Origin: Sphingobacteriales bacterium
GTDB taxonomy: Bacteria > Bacteroidota > Bacteroidia > Chitinophagales > Chitinophagaceae
Assembly (NCBI GenBank): GCA_016219985.1
Contig: JACRJO010000001.1
Location: 62,001 to 126,000, forward strand
DNA: 64,000 nucleotides
Reading direction: 5' to 3'
Shown: in pieces, positions 1 through 9,308 of the stretch
Layout: each line of letters begins with the position of its first letter
Numbering within the stretch: position 1 is the stretch's first letter
The notes under the pieces: model-generated
What the model was told of the DNA's origin: nothing
The model's database searches: none
What the model saw: the letters and a program-made list of their open reading frames with translations, nothing else
Position numbers and translations under genes: made by a program

Positions 1-481
1 CTTCCAGGGGAAGCTGGCTGCGGATCGCATTCAATTCACTGGCAAAGAGGAAGGTTTTGCCGTCAAAATAATAAAACAGGGGTTTCTTACCGGCCCGGTC
101 CCTGGCCAGGAATAATTCCTGTTTGTCACGGTCATAAACAGCAAGGGCAAACATCCCGTCAAAATCACTAAGACAGTCCGGACCTTTCTTTGCATAAGCC
201 TGTAAGATCGTTTCCGTATCTGACTGGGTGCGGCATTGCAGTCCGTATTTCTCCCGCACTTCCAGGTGATTATAGATCTCCCCGTTAAAAATGATCACGA
301 GGTTATTCCAGCTCATAGGCTGCTTCCCGCTGGCAATATCAAGGATGGCCAGGCGGTGATGATGCAATACCAGCCTGCCTTCTGTGAAAGTGGCCTGTTC
401 ATCAGGCCCCCGGTGCAGGAGGGCCCGGGTAAGTCCCGCTATATCGGGTGAACCATTAACGGATCCGGCTATACCACACAT
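1..481 (-). CDS. Asparagine synthase-like amidotransferase, N-terminal part (cut by window edge)
   Basis: The frame opens at an ATG at 481 and is still open at base 1, so only about 160 N-terminal residues are visible. It starts MCGIAG, so Cys2 can act as the class II glutamine amidotransferase nucleophile. HRGPDE, FNGEIYN and FASEL follow, as in glutaminase domains of AsnB proteins. The ATP-dependent synthetase half would lie outside the window. The gap to the upstream membrane protein is 4 bp, so it is probably the next gene of the same operon. Within a polysaccharide locus such enzymes are usually inferred to amidate a uronic acid or another carboxylated sugar; that role is inference here. 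Confidence 0.85.
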   Translation of the reverse strand, partial: MCGIAGSVNGSPDIAGLTRALLHRGPDEQATFTEGRLVLHHHRLAILDIASGKQPMSWNNLVIIFNGEIYNHLEVREKYGLQCRTQSDTETILQAYAKKGPDCLSDFDGMFALAVYDRDKQELFLARDRAGKKPLFYYFDGKTFLFASELNAIRSQLPLE

Positions 482-485
482 AATT

Positions 486-1889
486 TCATTTCTTTATTGG
501 AACAGCAAAGTCAACCACCTTATTAAACCAGTTGGGGAAATGCAGCTTTGCCCTGGTATATAATAGAAGAAGAAGAATAAGATAAAAGGGGGTACAGGGG
601 ATCTTATACCTTGAAAGTGCCCCAAAGTTACCGGTTGAGGATCCTACGGAAAAGGCGAATACCAGGGCAAAGACCAGGCAGAGCAGGATCCGCCCGTCTT
701 CGAAGGCCATGGTAAAAAATTTTCCGGGGCCCCGTTTATAGAAGAAGAAAAGGGTGAAAAAACTGAAAATGGCGGCCTCAATAGCAGAAAGCAGTACGAT
801 CGGCGAACTCACTTCCCAGAGGAAGGGCCTGAAATAAGTGGCCCCGATACTTTCCACCACCAGCAGAAACGGGTTAGAGGCATTGATCTTAAAGTGAGAG
901 CCGCCCTGAACCAGCCCGATATGTTCATACCCCTTTCGTTGCTGCTCTGCATTTTCCATTACCGTACTAAGCTGAAACTCCTTGGCCGCTTCCGTGGAAG
1001 TCAGGTAATTCAGCAGGAAATACGCAATCACCACACTGATCGCAAAGGTGAACAGGGAAAAAATATAGCGGAGCACTTTTTCCTTGATCACTTTATTGAA
1101 TTCCGCGAATACCCAGACCAGGATACTCAGCAGCAAAACCAGCAGGATATACGCCTTGATATAAAAACTCAGGTAGGCTGAAATCAGTATCCAGAGTACC
1201 GAGCTTACCGTATTCTTTTTAATGTAGACCAATTGCAGGATCGCATAAAGGATATATCCCACACAACCAAACGTAACAGGATCTTTCAGCAAACCGGAGC
1301 TCCAGAAGACCACACTCGGCACAAACAGGCAGGCCAATGCCAGTTCCCGCCATAACCGGGGATAGAAATAATAAAAAAACTTAAAGAGCCGTATGGCCCC
1401 GCCCAGTGCCCAGAAACCAAAAAACATATTGATGCAGAGGTAACTGTCGAAAAACAAATAGGACGGAATCAGGGCCAGCTTACCAGGCAGAAAATTGCTG
1501 GTGGTAATCATGTACCCGTAGGTAATATCCTGGTCAAAATTATCATAGTAAAAATAATTGAACAGCGGGTGATTCCCGGTCAGCTTGACGGTATTCAATA
1601 TCAACCAGGCATTATCCAGGTCATCGTCTATCGCGGTCCGCAGGTCTTTTGACGCCTGGTAGAACAGGTTGGTATCCCCGCCTTTAAAGTAGAAGGCCGT
1701 GATCAGGGTAAACAACAGTACCCCGATGGTTTTAAAATAAAAAGCCCGGTAATACAGTTTACGGATAGCCGGGTCCGTTTGCCGGTTGGCCTTGTACCGG
1801 ATAATGCTGAAAAATAAAATAAAGCAGAGAGGAAAGAGAATAATATCCCCTCCATTAAAAAAACGGCCTATCAGGTATAATTGGTTCAC
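486..1889 (-). CDS. Polytopic membrane protein, candidate Wzy-type polysaccharide polymerase
   Basis: This 467-residue protein has about ten to twelve hydrophobic segments and no recognised enzymatic motif. A soluble, charged loop lies around residues 305-345. The start is a GTG. It sits between glycosyltransferases and an amidotransferase. The locus has a Wzx flippase but no other polymerase candidate, so Wzy is the role left to fill; Wzy proteins are too divergent to prove this by eye. It could instead be another type of O-unit-processing membrane protein. The assignment as an integral membrane protein is firm, the function is inference. Confidence 0.6.
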   Translation of the reverse strand: MNQLYLIGRFFNGGDIILFPLCFILFFSIIRYKANRQTDPAIRKLYYRAFYFKTIGVLLFTLITAFYFKGGDTNLFYQASKDLRTAIDDDLDNAWLILNTVKLTGNHPLFNYFYYDNFDQDITYGYMITTSNFLPGKLALIPSYLFFDSYLCINMFFGFWALGGAIRLFKFFYYFYPRLWRELALACLFVPSVVFWSSGLLKDPVTFGCVGYILYAILQLVYIKKNTVSSVLWILISAYLSFYIKAYILLVLLLSILVWVFAEFNKVIKEKVLRYIFSLFTFAISVVIAYFLLNYLTSTEAAKEFQLSTVMENAEQQRKGYEHIGLVQGGSHFKINASNPFLLVVESIGATYFRPFLWEVSSPIVLLSAIEAAIFSFFTLFFFYKRGPGKFFTMAFEDGRILLCLVFALVFAFSVGSSTGNFGALSRYKIPCTPFYLILLLLLYTRAKLHFPNWFNKVVDFAVPIKK

Positions 1890-1909
1890 GCTATTGCTTT
1901 CCTCAGGTA

Positions 1910-3010
1910 TTAATTATTCCGGCTCTCCTGGTTGCCCTGCAGGATCGACAGGTAGGTATCTTTATTGGCTTCCACAGAAAAATGTTGCTGAACGAATTCC
2001 GCGGCGGCTGTCCCGGTTCGTTCCCGCAGGGTCGGAGAAGAAAGTAACTGTTTTATTATACGGACCCAGTCATCGGCCGACCTCGCCAGGAAACCGGTAC
2101 GTCCTTCTTCCATGATCCGGAAATTGGCGCCAATGGCTGTAGCAATGGTCGGCACCCCTGCAGCCATATATTGCAGGGCTTTCAACCCGCTTTTCCCATA
2201 CACCCATTGTTCGTCGGGTAAAGGATAAAGCCCGATATCAAAACGGCTGATCACAGCCGTTTCATATTCTTCTTTCCAGGGCAGCGCTTCCACTTCCATC
2301 CCATCAATGGTAAACCCCGCATCCCCCATCACGAGTAACTTAAACAGCACGCCTTCCTTTTTTAACTGACGGAAAACGGGTTCCAGCAGGTGAAGGTACT
2401 TAGAAGTACTATGGCTGCCACTCCAGCCCAGCACCGGCAAAGGTTCCCGGAAATCATATTCCTTTTTTGGCCGGTAAGTGTCCGTATTGATCGTAGACGA
2501 AATATCGGTGGTGCGGTTATTGTATTTCCTGACAAAATTATCCAGGTAGGGCGTACAGGTAATCACATGATCCGCCTTTTTCATGAGGAAGACCGGTTTG
2601 TTCCGGCCCTTGAGCCCGGCAACCATTTTATTGACCTGGCTTTTGGAATCAGCGAGGTACACAAGGTCATCAATATCATAAATAACCCGCCGGGCCAGCA
2701 GGCAAACCAACCATTCATATACCGGGAAACCAAAGGGCGTGGCCCAGAGATGGATATATACCACCTCATATTGCCGGATACGGAAAAGGTCGGTGATCCG
2801 TTTCAGGTAACCAGCTAATGTATAACGCAGTTTGCTGAACCAATGGCCCTTCCTGTAAATAACTTCCCAGAAGGCTTCGCTGATAAAAGCCCGGTGTTTT
2901 ATTATAAACCCGTTTTGTTCAAAGTACGGGTAATACTGTTCAAATTTCAGCCGCTGACTCGGCGCCTTATCAAACGGGTATGGCACCATAAATAATACTT
3001 TCTTACTCAT
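1910..3010 (-). CDS. Glycosyltransferase family 4 (GT-B fold)
   Basis: A 366-residue cytoplasmic glycosyltransferase. The C-terminal half carries the donor-site signature of GT4 enzymes: WSGSHS near residue 195 and a KSGLKALQYMAAGVP segment near 275-290, where the glutamates of the usual EX7E motif are replaced. The N-terminal MVPYPFDKAPSQRL segment is typical of the acceptor domain in Bacteroidota polysaccharide loci. Its 3' neighbour is the Wzy candidate, and its start overlaps the upstream GT4 gene by 8 bp, which indicates translational coupling. Sugar donor and linkage cannot be read from sequence. Confidence 0.85.
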   Translation of the reverse strand: MSKKVLFMVPYPFDKAPSQRLKFEQYYPYFEQNGFIIKHRAFISEAFWEVIYRKGHWFSKLRYTLAGYLKRITDLFRIRQYEVVYIHLWATPFGFPVYEWLVCLLARRVIYDIDDLVYLADSKSQVNKMVAGLKGRNKPVFLMKKADHVITCTPYLDNFVRKYNNRTTDISSTINTDTYRPKKEYDFREPLPVLGWSGSHSTSKYLHLLEPVFRQLKKEGVLFKLLVMGDAGFTIDGMEVEALPWKEEYETAVISRFDIGLYPLPDEQWVYGKSGLKALQYMAAGVPTIATAIGANFRIMEEGRTGFLARSADDWVRIIKQLLSSPTLRERTGTAAAEFVQQHFSVEANKDTYLSILQGNQESRNN

Positions 3011-4256
3011 GTGCAGTAACCGTTTTATTGCTGAAGCAGCTGCTATAAGCTTTACTGTATGATTTTATACCTTCTTCAAGGCTGTAGATGGTACGGATAT
3101 TTTCCCGGATCAGGGCCGGCTCCCGCTTTAGCAATGCAGGCAGGGCCTCCAGCGCAGCCTGGTATTGTTTCCTGGTAAAGGCCTGTAAAACAAATCCGCC
3201 ACCGCTTTTATGGACGATCGTTTCCACATCACCCACCCCGCTGTTGACAATCACCGGGATCCCCATTGATAACAGTTCCCCGAGTTTGGTCGGCGAACTG
3301 GATAGTTTGGAATAAACCGGTTTGATGAAGGAGAGGCTGATATCCGAGGCCTTTGTAAAAACCGGCACCTCTTTCCGCCCGGCCTCGGTGATCAGGATAT
3401 CGTCCGGGCGGAGGCCGTAGTTCTTCAGTTTTGCCAGTATCAGCTGGGCGGGAGAATGCGTGATAAATAAAAAACGGGCCGTTGCATATTTTGTTTTGAT
3501 GAGGGCGAACAGTTCCAGCATTTCATCCAGCATATACCAGGAACCCACGGACCCGAGGTAGCTGACCACCAGGGCATCCGCCGGGAGACCGAGCCGGGCC
3601 CTGCCCTCCGCTTTACCGGCAGCTGAGGTCAGTGTAAAATGATCCATATCTGCACAACAAGGAATCACGCTCATGGGAACGGCCGGATTATAAGCCGTCC
3701 AGTTTTGCATTTCAAGCCGGCCCGCTTCGGTGAGCGAGATGATATGATCCGCTTCCCGGATAAATTCCTTTTCCTTTTTTTTATAATAGTGGTATACCTG
3801 CCGGAAGATAAAACGGTCCTGGTTCCAGGTGCCGGCTTCTTTTTTTTCATCGGCCCAGAAACCACGCATATCAAAAAAAAACTTTGTACCGGTCTTCCGT
3901 TTGAGTTTCAGGCCAAGGTCAGCCGCGATATAACTGCGGCAGTGCACCATATCAAACCGGTTTTCGCGATGAAGACGGAAAGCCGTCCGGCGCATACGGA
4001 TCGCATCATAAAATTTGGAAAGAACAGGCGGGCGGCTGGTAAAACGCAGGGGCACCCATTGTATACCGGCTTTACGGGTTATTTCGAGGATGGTCTCCTT
4101 TCCTTTTTCGTAGCGGTCTTTTTTCTCAAAACTCAGGATGGTAAACCGGTATCCTTCACGGGCCAGTCCGCAGAGATAGGGCAAGACCTGGCTTTGTCCC
4201 AGCGGGTCGGTCATCCCGTCATACGATATATAAAGGATCTGTTTATTGGTGCTCAT
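3003..4256 (-). CDS. Glycosyltransferase family 4
   Basis: A 417-residue GT-B glycosyltransferase with an N-terminal Rossmann-like half (LYISYDGMTDPLGQSQVLPY) and a C-terminal donor-binding half containing VSYLGSVGSWY near residue 230 and SSSPTKLGELLSMGIPVIVN near 350. The SPTKLGE stretch is the GT4 donor loop with its conserved glutamate. It overlaps the upstream asparagine-synthase gene by 14 bp and the downstream GT4 gene by 8 bp, so three consecutive genes are tightly packed. It is expected to add one sugar of the repeat unit on undecaprenyl phosphate; the specificity is unknown. Confidence 0.85.
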   Translation of the reverse strand: MSTNKQILYISYDGMTDPLGQSQVLPYLCGLAREGYRFTILSFEKKDRYEKGKETILEITRKAGIQWVPLRFTSRPPVLSKFYDAIRMRRTAFRLHRENRFDMVHCRSYIAADLGLKLKRKTGTKFFFDMRGFWADEKKEAGTWNQDRFIFRQVYHYYKKKEKEFIREADHIISLTEAGRLEMQNWTAYNPAVPMSVIPCCADMDHFTLTSAAGKAEGRARLGLPADALVVSYLGSVGSWYMLDEMLELFALIKTKYATARFLFITHSPAQLILAKLKNYGLRPDDILITEAGRKEVPVFTKASDISLSFIKPVYSKLSSSPTKLGELLSMGIPVIVNSGVGDVETIVHKSGGGFVLQAFTRKQYQAALEALPALLKREPALIRENIRTIYSLEEGIKSYSKAYSSCFSNKTVTAHE

Positions 4257-6105
4257 GTAAAAACCAGTGTAAAACTATTAAGGTCCATATTTTATTATAC
4301 AGGTGATCGGCCTTCCCGCCCTGGTAACGCCTGACCAGTTCTCTTACGGCTTCATACTTCACCACACCTGCTTTTTCCACCATTGCTTTATTGCAGTATT
4401 GATCAATCATCCATTTAAGATCTGTCTTCAGCCATTTCCCCAGGGGGATACTAAAGCCCCATTTGGGACGGTCCAGCAAAGACGGAGGCACGTAATCATA
4501 CAATACCTGTTTCAATAAATACTTAGCGGTACCTCCCCGTTGTAATTTCAATGAAGAGCCGAGATTGAGGGCAAACTCCACCACCCGGTAATCAAGCAGG
4601 GGCACGCGGGTCTCAAGGCCGTACTGCATACTGGCCCTGTCTACTTTCACCAGCAGGTCATCTTTCAGGTAATTCTCCAGGTCCCAGAAACTCATTTGTT
4701 CTGCTGCGTTCAGGGACCGGCCGCCAAACGTATAATTAAGGGATGAAAGATCAAAAGCGGGGCTATGCAAGAGTTTGCCAATTTCTTTTTCTGAAAAGAA
4801 ATACTGGCTTTGGCTGAATAAATGACTGTTGAAATGGCCTTTGGGGTATGATTCAAACATTCCCCCGGCCCGCTGAAAGCGGCTGTTCAGCAAACGGGTA
4901 CCCGCGAATATCAGGGGAGATGCCAATTTTAGTAATGGATGCTGCATCCGTCGCGCCCATTGGTAACTGCCATACCCGCAGAATAATTCATCGCCGCCAT
5001 CACCGCTCAGGGTAACGGTAACATGCTGCCGGGCGAGTTTACTCACCAGCATAGTGGGAAATGCGGAAGAGTCTGTAAATGGCTCATCATACACCTGCAT
5101 GAACCCGGGTACCATTTCCAGCATATCCTTTTGGGAAATCGGTAATTCATGGTGGTTGGTATGCAGGTGCCTGGCCACAGCGGCCGCATACGGCGCTTCA
5201 TTGACTTTGCCATCGGTAACAGCAATACTATAGGTATTGATCTTCCGGCCGGCCACTTTGCAGGCCATGGCTGTAACTATACTGCTGTCGGTGCCGCCAC
5301 TCAGGAAGGTACCGATCGGCACGTCACTCACGAGCTGGCGTGCCACTGCATCTGTCAGCAGTTCATCCAGTTGCTTTTTGGCAGCTGATTCATCCGACAG
5401 CACTTCCTGTTCAATATGATCACCGATCTTCCAGAAGGAAGTTTCGCGGTATTGCAATTGTCCCTTTGCATCCAGGCTGATCTCAGCAAAGGATCCCGCC
5501 GGTAATTTATGAACATCCAGGTAAGCCGTATAGGGGTGCGGGATATAACCGACATGCAGAAAGGCGGGAATCACGGAATAGTTGACGGGCAGTTGCTTCT
5601 TTACAGAACATATACCTTTCAGTTCAGAAGAAAATATGAACTCAGCCCCCTTCAGGTAATAATAGAAAGGCTTGATGCCGATATGATCACGGGCCACGGT
5701 GAGTACCTGGGTCTGTTTATCCCAGATAGCCAGGGCAAACATGCCATTGAGCCAGGCAAAGGAGGCTGCACCAAAACGGGCAAAGGCTTCCAATATCACT
5801 TCAGAATCACCGGACGACCGCCAGTTCACGCCGGGCAGTTTTTGTTGTTTAATGTCGGAATAGTTATAGATCTCGCCGTTAAACACCATTACATACCTGC
5901 CGCAATGGCTGTACATGGGCTGATTGGCCGCCTCGCTCAGGTCAATGATGGACAGGCGGCGGTGACCGAGTCCCGTACGCAGCGGGTTGTATTCTTCCAA
6001 AAAAAATCCTTCTGCATCAGGTCCCCGGTGCTTAAGTGTACGGGTCAGGGTGTACAGGTCTTCCTGTTGCAGTTCGGGAGAAATAAATCCGGCAATACCA
6101 CACAT
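4243..6105 (-). CDS. Asparagine synthase (glutamine-hydrolysing)-like amidotransferase
   Basis: At 620 residues this is a full-length AsnB-type enzyme. Cys2 is the expected glutaminase nucleophile, followed by HRGPDAEG and FNGEIYNY. The synthetase domain has the PP-loop LSGGTDSS at residues 268-275 and a second nucleotide contact, SGDGGDELFCGYG. The N-terminal domain releases ammonia from glutamine and the C-terminal domain adenylates a carboxylate. It lies inside an exopolysaccharide operon next to glycosyltransferases, so a sugar carboxylate is a more likely substrate than aspartate; that is inference. It is one of three paralogues in the locus. Confidence 0.88.
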   Translation of the reverse strand: MCGIAGFISPELQQEDLYTLTRTLKHRGPDAEGFFLEEYNPLRTGLGHRRLSIIDLSEAANQPMYSHCGRYVMVFNGEIYNYSDIKQQKLPGVNWRSSGDSEVILEAFARFGAASFAWLNGMFALAIWDKQTQVLTVARDHIGIKPFYYYLKGAEFIFSSELKGICSVKKQLPVNYSVIPAFLHVGYIPHPYTAYLDVHKLPAGSFAEISLDAKGQLQYRETSFWKIGDHIEQEVLSDESAAKKQLDELLTDAVARQLVSDVPIGTFLSGGTDSSIVTAMACKVAGRKINTYSIAVTDGKVNEAPYAAAVARHLHTNHHELPISQKDMLEMVPGFMQVYDEPFTDSSAFPTMLVSKLARQHVTVTLSGDGGDELFCGYGSYQWARRMQHPLLKLASPLIFAGTRLLNSRFQRAGGMFESYPKGHFNSHLFSQSQYFFSEKEIGKLLHSPAFDLSSLNYTFGGRSLNAAEQMSFWDLENYLKDDLLVKVDRASMQYGLETRVPLLDYRVVEFALNLGSSLKLQRGGTAKYLLKQVLYDYVPPSLLDRPKWGFSIPLGKWLKTDLKWMIDQYCNKAMVEKAGVVKYEAVRELVRRYQGGKADHLYNKIWTLIVLHWFLHEHQ

Positions 6106-6486
6106 GACAGATGATTAATAGATTCAGTTATTTTTTCTCAAACAGACCGTCCGTTGCATCCCGGTATGGGTCCTTACCATGTATTTGCGCAACAGGGGAT
6201 CTGTGAAACGGGGCAGAGTGCAGACACCTGTATGAGGATGTTCAACAGGGAAACGGAGACGTTCACCTAATCGTTTTAGGGAATCGGGTCGGATTCGTAC
6301 ACTTTAATACTGACACCGCAATCCCTATTTTTTTCGGGGATGCAAGCCCCGGACTGATTCAGCCGTGGTCCCGGAACTTAATGAACGGCAACCGGGTTAC
6401 CACCCATTTCACGGCGCCCACGCTTTCAAAAACACAGCGGGCCGCTTTTCAGATAATGGGGTGACCGGGGTCATATAGGCAAGGTT
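6106..6486. other. 381-bp non-coding gap with a possible gene remnant
   Basis: No intact gene fits here. On the minus strand, frame 6359-6448 reads about 29 sense codons that end in VTRLPFIKFRDHG and a stop. The composition looks like the tail of a polysaccharide protein, but an in-frame stop lies directly upstream and there is no start. A short GC hairpin with loop CTTGCAT lies near 6335-6352 on the minus strand. The gap separates a GT2 gene from an asparagine-synthase gene in an otherwise compact operon, so a decayed gene is plausible. Confidence 0.3.
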
Positions 6487-7455
6487 TCAGTCAGCTGAAA
6501 TTACGTTACCAGCTGGTTTTTTTATCAATGCTTTGATCCATCCTGAAAACGTAGCCATATCAATCACCAGGGTCAGCAACAGTATGGTAAAAAAGTCGCG
6601 CGGATCAAACAATGGTTTCAATCCGAATTCATTTTTATGTAGTACAACCCTTTTTGCCACCCTTGCCGCATACCAGGCCGGGATCAATACTATCCATCCC
6701 CAATGATGGAACACTGCCAGCAGAAAAAATACGATTGCCAACAAATACTGCCGTAATATACCATAGTGCCAGTCAGCCTGGCGGCCTGCCCAGACATTAT
6801 ACATGGAATAAAGCCTGAACTTCCGGTATGTAGAGCCGGTATCTGGTCTGAGTTCCCAATACACTTTTGCAGCGGGCGCTTCCCTGCAGCAACTACCTGC
6901 TTTATCAACCTTTTCCATAAAGGCCAGGTCTTCTGCTGCCCGCCAATCCGGAAATCCCCCCGTTTTTTCCCAAACTGTTTTGCGGACTAAACAGGAAGCA
7001 ATGGACCTTCCCCTTATTTTTCCAGGGGATTGCCCGGGAACATACGTGATAGCTGCACATTTTTCGAACCTGTTCCTGATCCGTGGCGCAAAATCTCCAT
7101 ATACCACATCGGTGGCGGGGTCTGTAAGGGCCATTGTTTCAAGTTCCTTTAGCCAGTCCTTGTCCAGTATGATCCCGGCATCAGTAAATGCGATCCATTC
7201 ATGTGCAGCCGCCGCTGCCCCGATATTCCGTCCCTTGCCCGGCATCGCCCGTACCGCCCGGATCACGCGGTATCGTTTATCAGGAGCCGTCAGTGATTGT
7301 AACAGAGCGGGGGTATCATCAACAGACCCTCCATCCACGAAAATTACTTCATCGGGGGGCCTTGTTTGTGCGTTGATCGTATTGATGAGGGCCTGTACGG
7401 ACAGACGCTCATTGAATACGGGCACTACGAGCGATATTCCGGTAAGTTGTGACAT
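6487..7455 (-). CDS. Glycosyltransferase family 2 with C-terminal membrane segments
   Basis: GT-A fold enzyme. The N-terminus has SLVVPVFNERLSVQAL, then VIFVDGGSVDDTP for nucleotide binding and a GKGRNIGAAAA segment. Two hydrophobic helices (around residues 225-260) and a third near the C-terminus tie it to the inner membrane. I chose the ATG at 7455, which puts the GT2 core right at the N-terminus; a TTG five codons upstream is possible. Nineteen bp separate it from the upstream GT2 gene. It is probably one of the enzymes that build the repeat unit or modify the lipid-linked sugar. Confidence 0.82.
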   Translation of the reverse strand: MSQLTGISLVVPVFNERLSVQALINTINAQTRPPDEVIFVDGGSVDDTPALLQSLTAPDKRYRVIRAVRAMPGKGRNIGAAAAAHEWIAFTDAGIILDKDWLKELETMALTDPATDVVYGDFAPRIRNRFEKCAAITYVPGQSPGKIRGRSIASCLVRKTVWEKTGGFPDWRAAEDLAFMEKVDKAGSCCREAPAAKVYWELRPDTGSTYRKFRLYSMYNVWAGRQADWHYGILRQYLLAIVFFLLAVFHHWGWIVLIPAWYAARVAKRVVLHKNEFGLKPLFDPRDFFTILLLTLVIDMATFSGWIKALIKKPAGNVISAD

Positions 7456-7474
7456 CTGCGGTTTCAACAATAGC

Positions 7475-8413
7475 CTACTTTCTGCCAGCTATTTTTTTTA
7501 TCGCTTTATACAGCGGACGCTCGCCGAATGTGCAGTATAAGAATTTATGCAGGGCCTTGCGGGAAAATATCCCGGCCGGATATACACCCAATGCTTTCCG
7601 GGCCATTTTTGCGGCGGAGGCAAAATCCTCCCCGGTGAGGTAATAACTGCCACAGGTAAAGTACATATTCATCCTGGCTTTCTTTTCCAGCTTCCGGATC
7701 CCGGCAGGGATGTTACCCATGGAAAAATATTTCCCGTACATGTAGATCAGTTCGGGTGCTGCCTTTTTGGATTGGGAAACGGTCTTTGATTCTGCATGGA
7801 GCCTGTAGGTCGACCAGACCCCGTCGGTATGATCAATTTTTGTACAGAGCCCGGCTCTCAGCCAGAAATCCCAATCCATAAAATAATAAAAGCTGGGATC
7901 CAGTTCACCTGCCTTTTCCATTACTTCACGCCGGATAAACGAGGAGGGCTGGGAAATGGGGTTTTCACAGCCGGTTACAAATTGCAGATAATCAAAAGGA
8001 GGCACGGGTCTTGTCCGGTTTAGATGATTTCCTGCCGCGTCTGTAAAAACAGAATCGGCAAAAACGATCCCGGTTTCAGGATGTGCCAGCAGGTAATCAA
8101 CGCCTGCCTTTACTGCACCGGGCAGGTAGGTGTCATCTGAATTCAGCCAGGTGATGATACTTCCCTTTGTATTCCTCCAACCTTTGTTAATGGTAGCTGT
8201 CTGGCCCATATTGGTTTGCGTCTCCCACCTGATCCGCCCGGTATACTCTTTCAGGATGGCTTCGGTATTATCTGTTGAGCCATCATTGAGTACATACAAT
8301 TCAATATGCGGATAATTCTGTGAAAGCACACTCTCAATGGTATCCCTTAGAAATTCTCCCTGGTTATAGGCCGGCGTAATTACCGTAACCAACGGTAAAC
8401 TAGTTCCACTCAT
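7475..8413 (-). CDS. Glycosyltransferase family 2
   Basis: A 312-residue GT-A glycosyltransferase. PLVTVITPAYNQGEFL near residue 7 and LYVLNDGSTDNTE near 40 form the nucleotide-binding part; LNSDDTY near residue 97 supplies the metal-binding aspartates. FMDWDFWLRAG near 180 matches the ED/DxW-type acceptor region of GT2 enzymes. There is no membrane segment. The gene sits in the distal, sugar-assembly part of the exopolysaccharide operon between a FkbM methyltransferase and another GT2. Donor sugar unknown. Confidence 0.85.
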   Translation of the reverse strand: MSGTSLPLVTVITPAYNQGEFLRDTIESVLSQNYPHIELYVLNDGSTDNTEAILKEYTGRIRWETQTNMGQTATINKGWRNTKGSIITWLNSDDTYLPGAVKAGVDYLLAHPETGIVFADSVFTDAAGNHLNRTRPVPPFDYLQFVTGCENPISQPSSFIRREVMEKAGELDPSFYYFMDWDFWLRAGLCTKIDHTDGVWSTYRLHAESKTVSQSKKAAPELIYMYGKYFSMGNIPAGIRKLEKKARMNMYFTCGSYYLTGEDFASAAKMARKALGVYPAGIFSRKALHKFLYCTFGERPLYKAIKKIAGRK

Positions 8414-8454
8414 GCGATAAAAAATTAAAAATTAGATCCATTCCAAACCCGGTA

Positions 8455-9270
8455 TTAAACATCCAGGTCTATATCCCTGCTTATTGCGACAAAATTGCTT
8501 TGAACATGGATTTCTATGTCCGTATTGTACTCTTTAATTTCTTCAAATCCATTCTTCAACAAACGATACAGCCTGAATTGAGGAGTCAGGATCTGAAAAA
8601 AATCATGCAAATAAGTCTTTGAAAGAAAGTTAGCCGCTCCAAACTCAAACTGGATAAAATCAACCAGCCGTTTATCCAGGTACTCCTGCGCCCCTTTTAA
8701 AACATAGTAATCATGCCCTTCCACATCGATCTTGAGAAAATTAATCCTGGCAATCCCATTTGCATTGCAATAATCCTGTAAGGTTTCAAAATGAACCGCC
8801 TCCTTCAGATCCAGCGAGAAATTATACTTCGAAAAATCCTTTTTATACAAACCGCCTACTTCATTAAACTCTGTACTGGAAAGAAAAGTTACATCGTCGG
8901 TTTTATCGCTTAAACCCAGGCGGATTGGCCTAAAATCAGCAATTTTAGCTGAAAGTTTCTCCAGCTCATTATACGCTTTCGAAAATGGCTCAAAGGCATA
9001 AATGGTCCTTTTACTATCACAAAACTCCCTGTCGAGAACAACAGAATAATTTCCAATATTGGCCCCGACATCAAACAAGACCAGATGGGTGTTTCTATTT
9101 CCATAATACTTGCGGACTGTTCTGATAAAAAAAAGTTCCCCGTCTGTACTTATATCCGTACCCCGGTAGTTAAGGCCAAGCAGCGAAATGTTCTTCAGTA
9201 TTGTATAAAACCTCAGAAATCTTTTTGAGCCAAATGTGGGCTTTAGCAACAGTAATAATAATTTTTTCAT
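8455..9270 (-). CDS. FkbM-family methyltransferase
   Basis: A 271-residue SAM-dependent methyltransferase. Motif I is LFDVGANIGNYS near residue 65; YAFEPFSKAYNELE follows as the acidic ribose-binding region, and FLKIDVEGHDYYVLKGA near 180 is the FkbM signature. In polysaccharide loci this family O-methylates sugar hydroxyls, so the product would be a methylated sugar in the polymer. The base composition is visibly more A+T-rich than the flanking epimerase and GT2 genes, which suggests a different origin. The start is an ATG, followed by a basic/hydrophobic stretch that may contact the membrane. Confidence 0.82.
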   Translation of the reverse strand: MKKLLLLLLKPTFGSKRFLRFYTILKNISLLGLNYRGTDISTDGELFFIRTVRKYYGNRNTHLVLFDVGANIGNYSVVLDREFCDSKRTIYAFEPFSKAYNELEKLSAKIADFRPIRLGLSDKTDDVTFLSSTEFNEVGGLYKKDFSKYNFSLDLKEAVHFETLQDYCNANGIARINFLKIDVEGHDYYVLKGAQEYLDKRLVDFIQFEFGAANFLSKTYLHDFFQILTPQFRLYRLLKNGFEEIKEYNTDIEIHVQSNFVAISRDIDLDV

Positions 9271-9308
9271 TACACTTTAGTTCTTTTGTTTCGAAACGAC
9301 AGAATAGT

